A stretch of 6,380 nucleotides of DNA from Acidimicrobiia bacterium (GTDB lineage Bacteria; Actinomycetota; Acidimicrobiia; IMCC26256; PALSA-555), in NCBI GenBank assembly GCA_022865365.1, contig JALHSW010000356.1, positions 1 to 6,380 on the forward strand, given 5' to 3'. Within the stretch, counting starts at the first letter, position 1, and every line of letters starts with the position of its first letter. The translations under genes were made by a program, and so were the position numbers. The notes under the pieces were generated by a model. The model saw only the letters and a program-made list of their open reading frames with translations, was not told where the DNA came from and did no database searches. This document shows positions 5,859-6,380 of the stretch, piece after piece.

Positions 5859-6380
5859 GTGGCGGCATCGTACAAGTCGGACGGGGCAACACCGGCTCGC
5901 GCCGGGTCCCGGGTCGAAGCGGAGCCGGATCCCAAGCCGGATCCCAAGCCCGATACTCAGGGTGCGTCGGCGGGGACCCCCGCGCAGCGCCGCGAGCTAC
6001 GGGCGCAGGGGAAGCGCACCATGCGCCGGCTCCTCGACGCCGGGCTCCGGGTGTTCGCCCAGCGGGGCTACCACGCGGCGCGAGTCGACGACATCGTGCG
6101 TGCCGCGCGCACGTCACACGGGACGTTCTACCTCTACTTCGCCAACAAAGAGGACCTGCTGCGCGCACTGGCCGTCGACTGCGCGCAGGAGCTCACCGAC
6201 CTGGCCGAGACCGTCGGCCCGATCGGACCCGACGATGCCGGGCGCGCGGAGCTCCGTTCGTTCCTGGAGCACTTCCTGGCGACGTATCGGCGGTACGGTC
6301 CGGTCATCCGGATGACCGGACCGTACCGCCGATACGTCGCCAGGAAGTGCTCCAGGAACGAACGGAGCTCCGCGCGCCCG
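5859..6380 (+). CDS. TetR-family transcriptional regulator, 3' end missing
   Basis: A DNA-binding repressor-type protein. The helix-turn-helix domain spans about residues 52-101: MRRLLDAGLRVFAQRGYH, then VDDIVRAARTSHGTFYLYF and NKEDLL, with the hallmark G-T-F-Y-x-Y-F-x-x-K (88-97). The ligand-binding helices begin after it. Translation should start at GTG 5859, the only in-frame start near a ribosome site (GGGGG 5848-5852). The first 50 residues are unusual for the family: polar, Pro/Asp/Lys-rich, with PDPKPDPKPDTQ from a 12-bp tandem repeat. Only codons up to about 6309 (150 residues, ending near RRYGPVIR) can be trusted. Beyond that the frame stays open to the window end but encodes the reverse complement of the preceding 71 bases, so those residues are not expected to be real, and the true C-terminus (perhaps 50-80 residues) is absent. 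The ligand is unknown; acyl-CoA is a reasonable guess from the divergent synthetase. Confidence 0.85.
   Translation, partial: MAASYKSDGATPARAGSRVEAEPDPKPDPKPDTQGASAGTPAQRRELRAQGKRTMRRLLDAGLRVFAQRGYHAARVDDIVRAARTSHGTFYLYFANKEDLLRALAVDCAQELTDLAETVGPIGPDDAGRAELRSFLEHFLATYRRYGPVIRMTGPYRRYVARKCSRNERSSARP
5924..5959 (+). repeat. 12-bp tandem repeat inside the TetR N-terminus
   Basis: GCCGGATCCCAA occurs twice in perfect tandem (5924-5935 and 5936-5947), followed by a decayed third copy at 5948-5959 (8 of 12). In frame it encodes repeated Pro-Asp-Pro-Lys. The unit is a multiple of three, so gain or loss of copies would keep the reading frame. Confidence 0.8.
6239..6380. repeat. Perfect 142-bp palindrome at the window end, probable artefact
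   Basis: Bases 6310-6380 are the exact reverse complement of 6239-6309: 71-bp arms, no mismatch, no spacer, with the symmetry centre between 6309 and 6310 in TCATCCGGATGA (6304-6315). The palindrome reaches exactly the last base. The left arm is sound TetR coding sequence; the right arm gives residues unlike a TetR C-terminal domain. A fold-back chimera seeded by the short natural palindrome at the centre, or an assembly-graph palindrome, explains this better than biology. The length equals 141+1, and 141 is a common largest k-mer in the MEGAHIT assembler, which works with (k+1)-mer edges. Confidence 0.95.

Noticed and set aside
5725..6315. Plus-strand open frame overlapping the TetR gene
   Set aside because: The TetR helix-turn-helix motif is read in a different frame. 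This frame gives Arg/Ser/Pro-rich sequence and ends inside the palindrome.
6239..6380. Terminal palindrome as a natural linear-replicon telomere or giant operator
   Set aside because: It interrupts a conserved gene, has no spacer or mismatch, stops exactly at the window end and has a length typical of an assembler k-mer edge, so an artefact is the simpler explanation.

Overview
The window is a GC-rich (about two thirds G+C by eye), densely coded stretch of bacterial DNA. The high GC, the GTG starts, a DUF222/HNH '13E12-type' endonuclease, a DUF4333-type secreted protein and unlinked acyl-CoA enzyme genes all suggest an actinobacterium, possibly an Acidimicrobiia-like lineage; the lineage is inferred, not shown. 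The right end carries a sign of assembly or library artefact, so this is probably a metagenomic or draft contig. No stretch longer than 300 bases lacks a gene.

Layout, left to right. Bases 1-144 hold the C-terminal end of a plus-strand gene, possibly a hotdog-fold thioesterase or dehydratase. A 168-bp gap follows, with three 20-bp tandem repeats. Next is a plus-strand gene (313-1068) for a membrane protein of the PuuD/urate oxidase N-terminal family, without the cytochrome c domain found in the characterised enzyme. It converges on a minus-strand DUF222/HNH endonuclease gene (1141-2286). Also on the minus strand are an acyl-CoA dehydrogenase (2398-3528), a secreted protein with two DUF4333-like halves (3649-4203) and an AMP-forming acyl-CoA synthetase (4317-5804). 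Divergent from the synthetase, across only 54 bp, a TetR-family regulator starts at 5859 and runs off the right end.

How the genes may work together. The synthetase (activation of a carboxylic acid to its CoA thioester) and the dehydrogenase (alpha,beta-desaturation of the thioester) fit a small acyl-CoA catabolic locus. The divergent TetR gene is the natural candidate regulator of the synthetase. The dehydrogenase has a separate 120-bp leader with an 18-bp operator-like inverted repeat (CCTGACG-N4-CGTCAGG) next to a -10-like hexamer, so it is probably transcribed and controlled separately. The PuuD-like, DUF4333 and HNH genes have no evident link to acyl-CoA chemistry.

The most striking structural signal is a perfect 142-bp zero-spacer palindrome (6239-6380) that ends exactly at the last base. 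It runs through the TetR coding sequence and replaces its expected continuation with its own reverse complement. I read it as a fold-back or assembly artefact. I see no phage, CRISPR, IS element, RNA gene or defence island, and no convincing undescribed multi-gene system.
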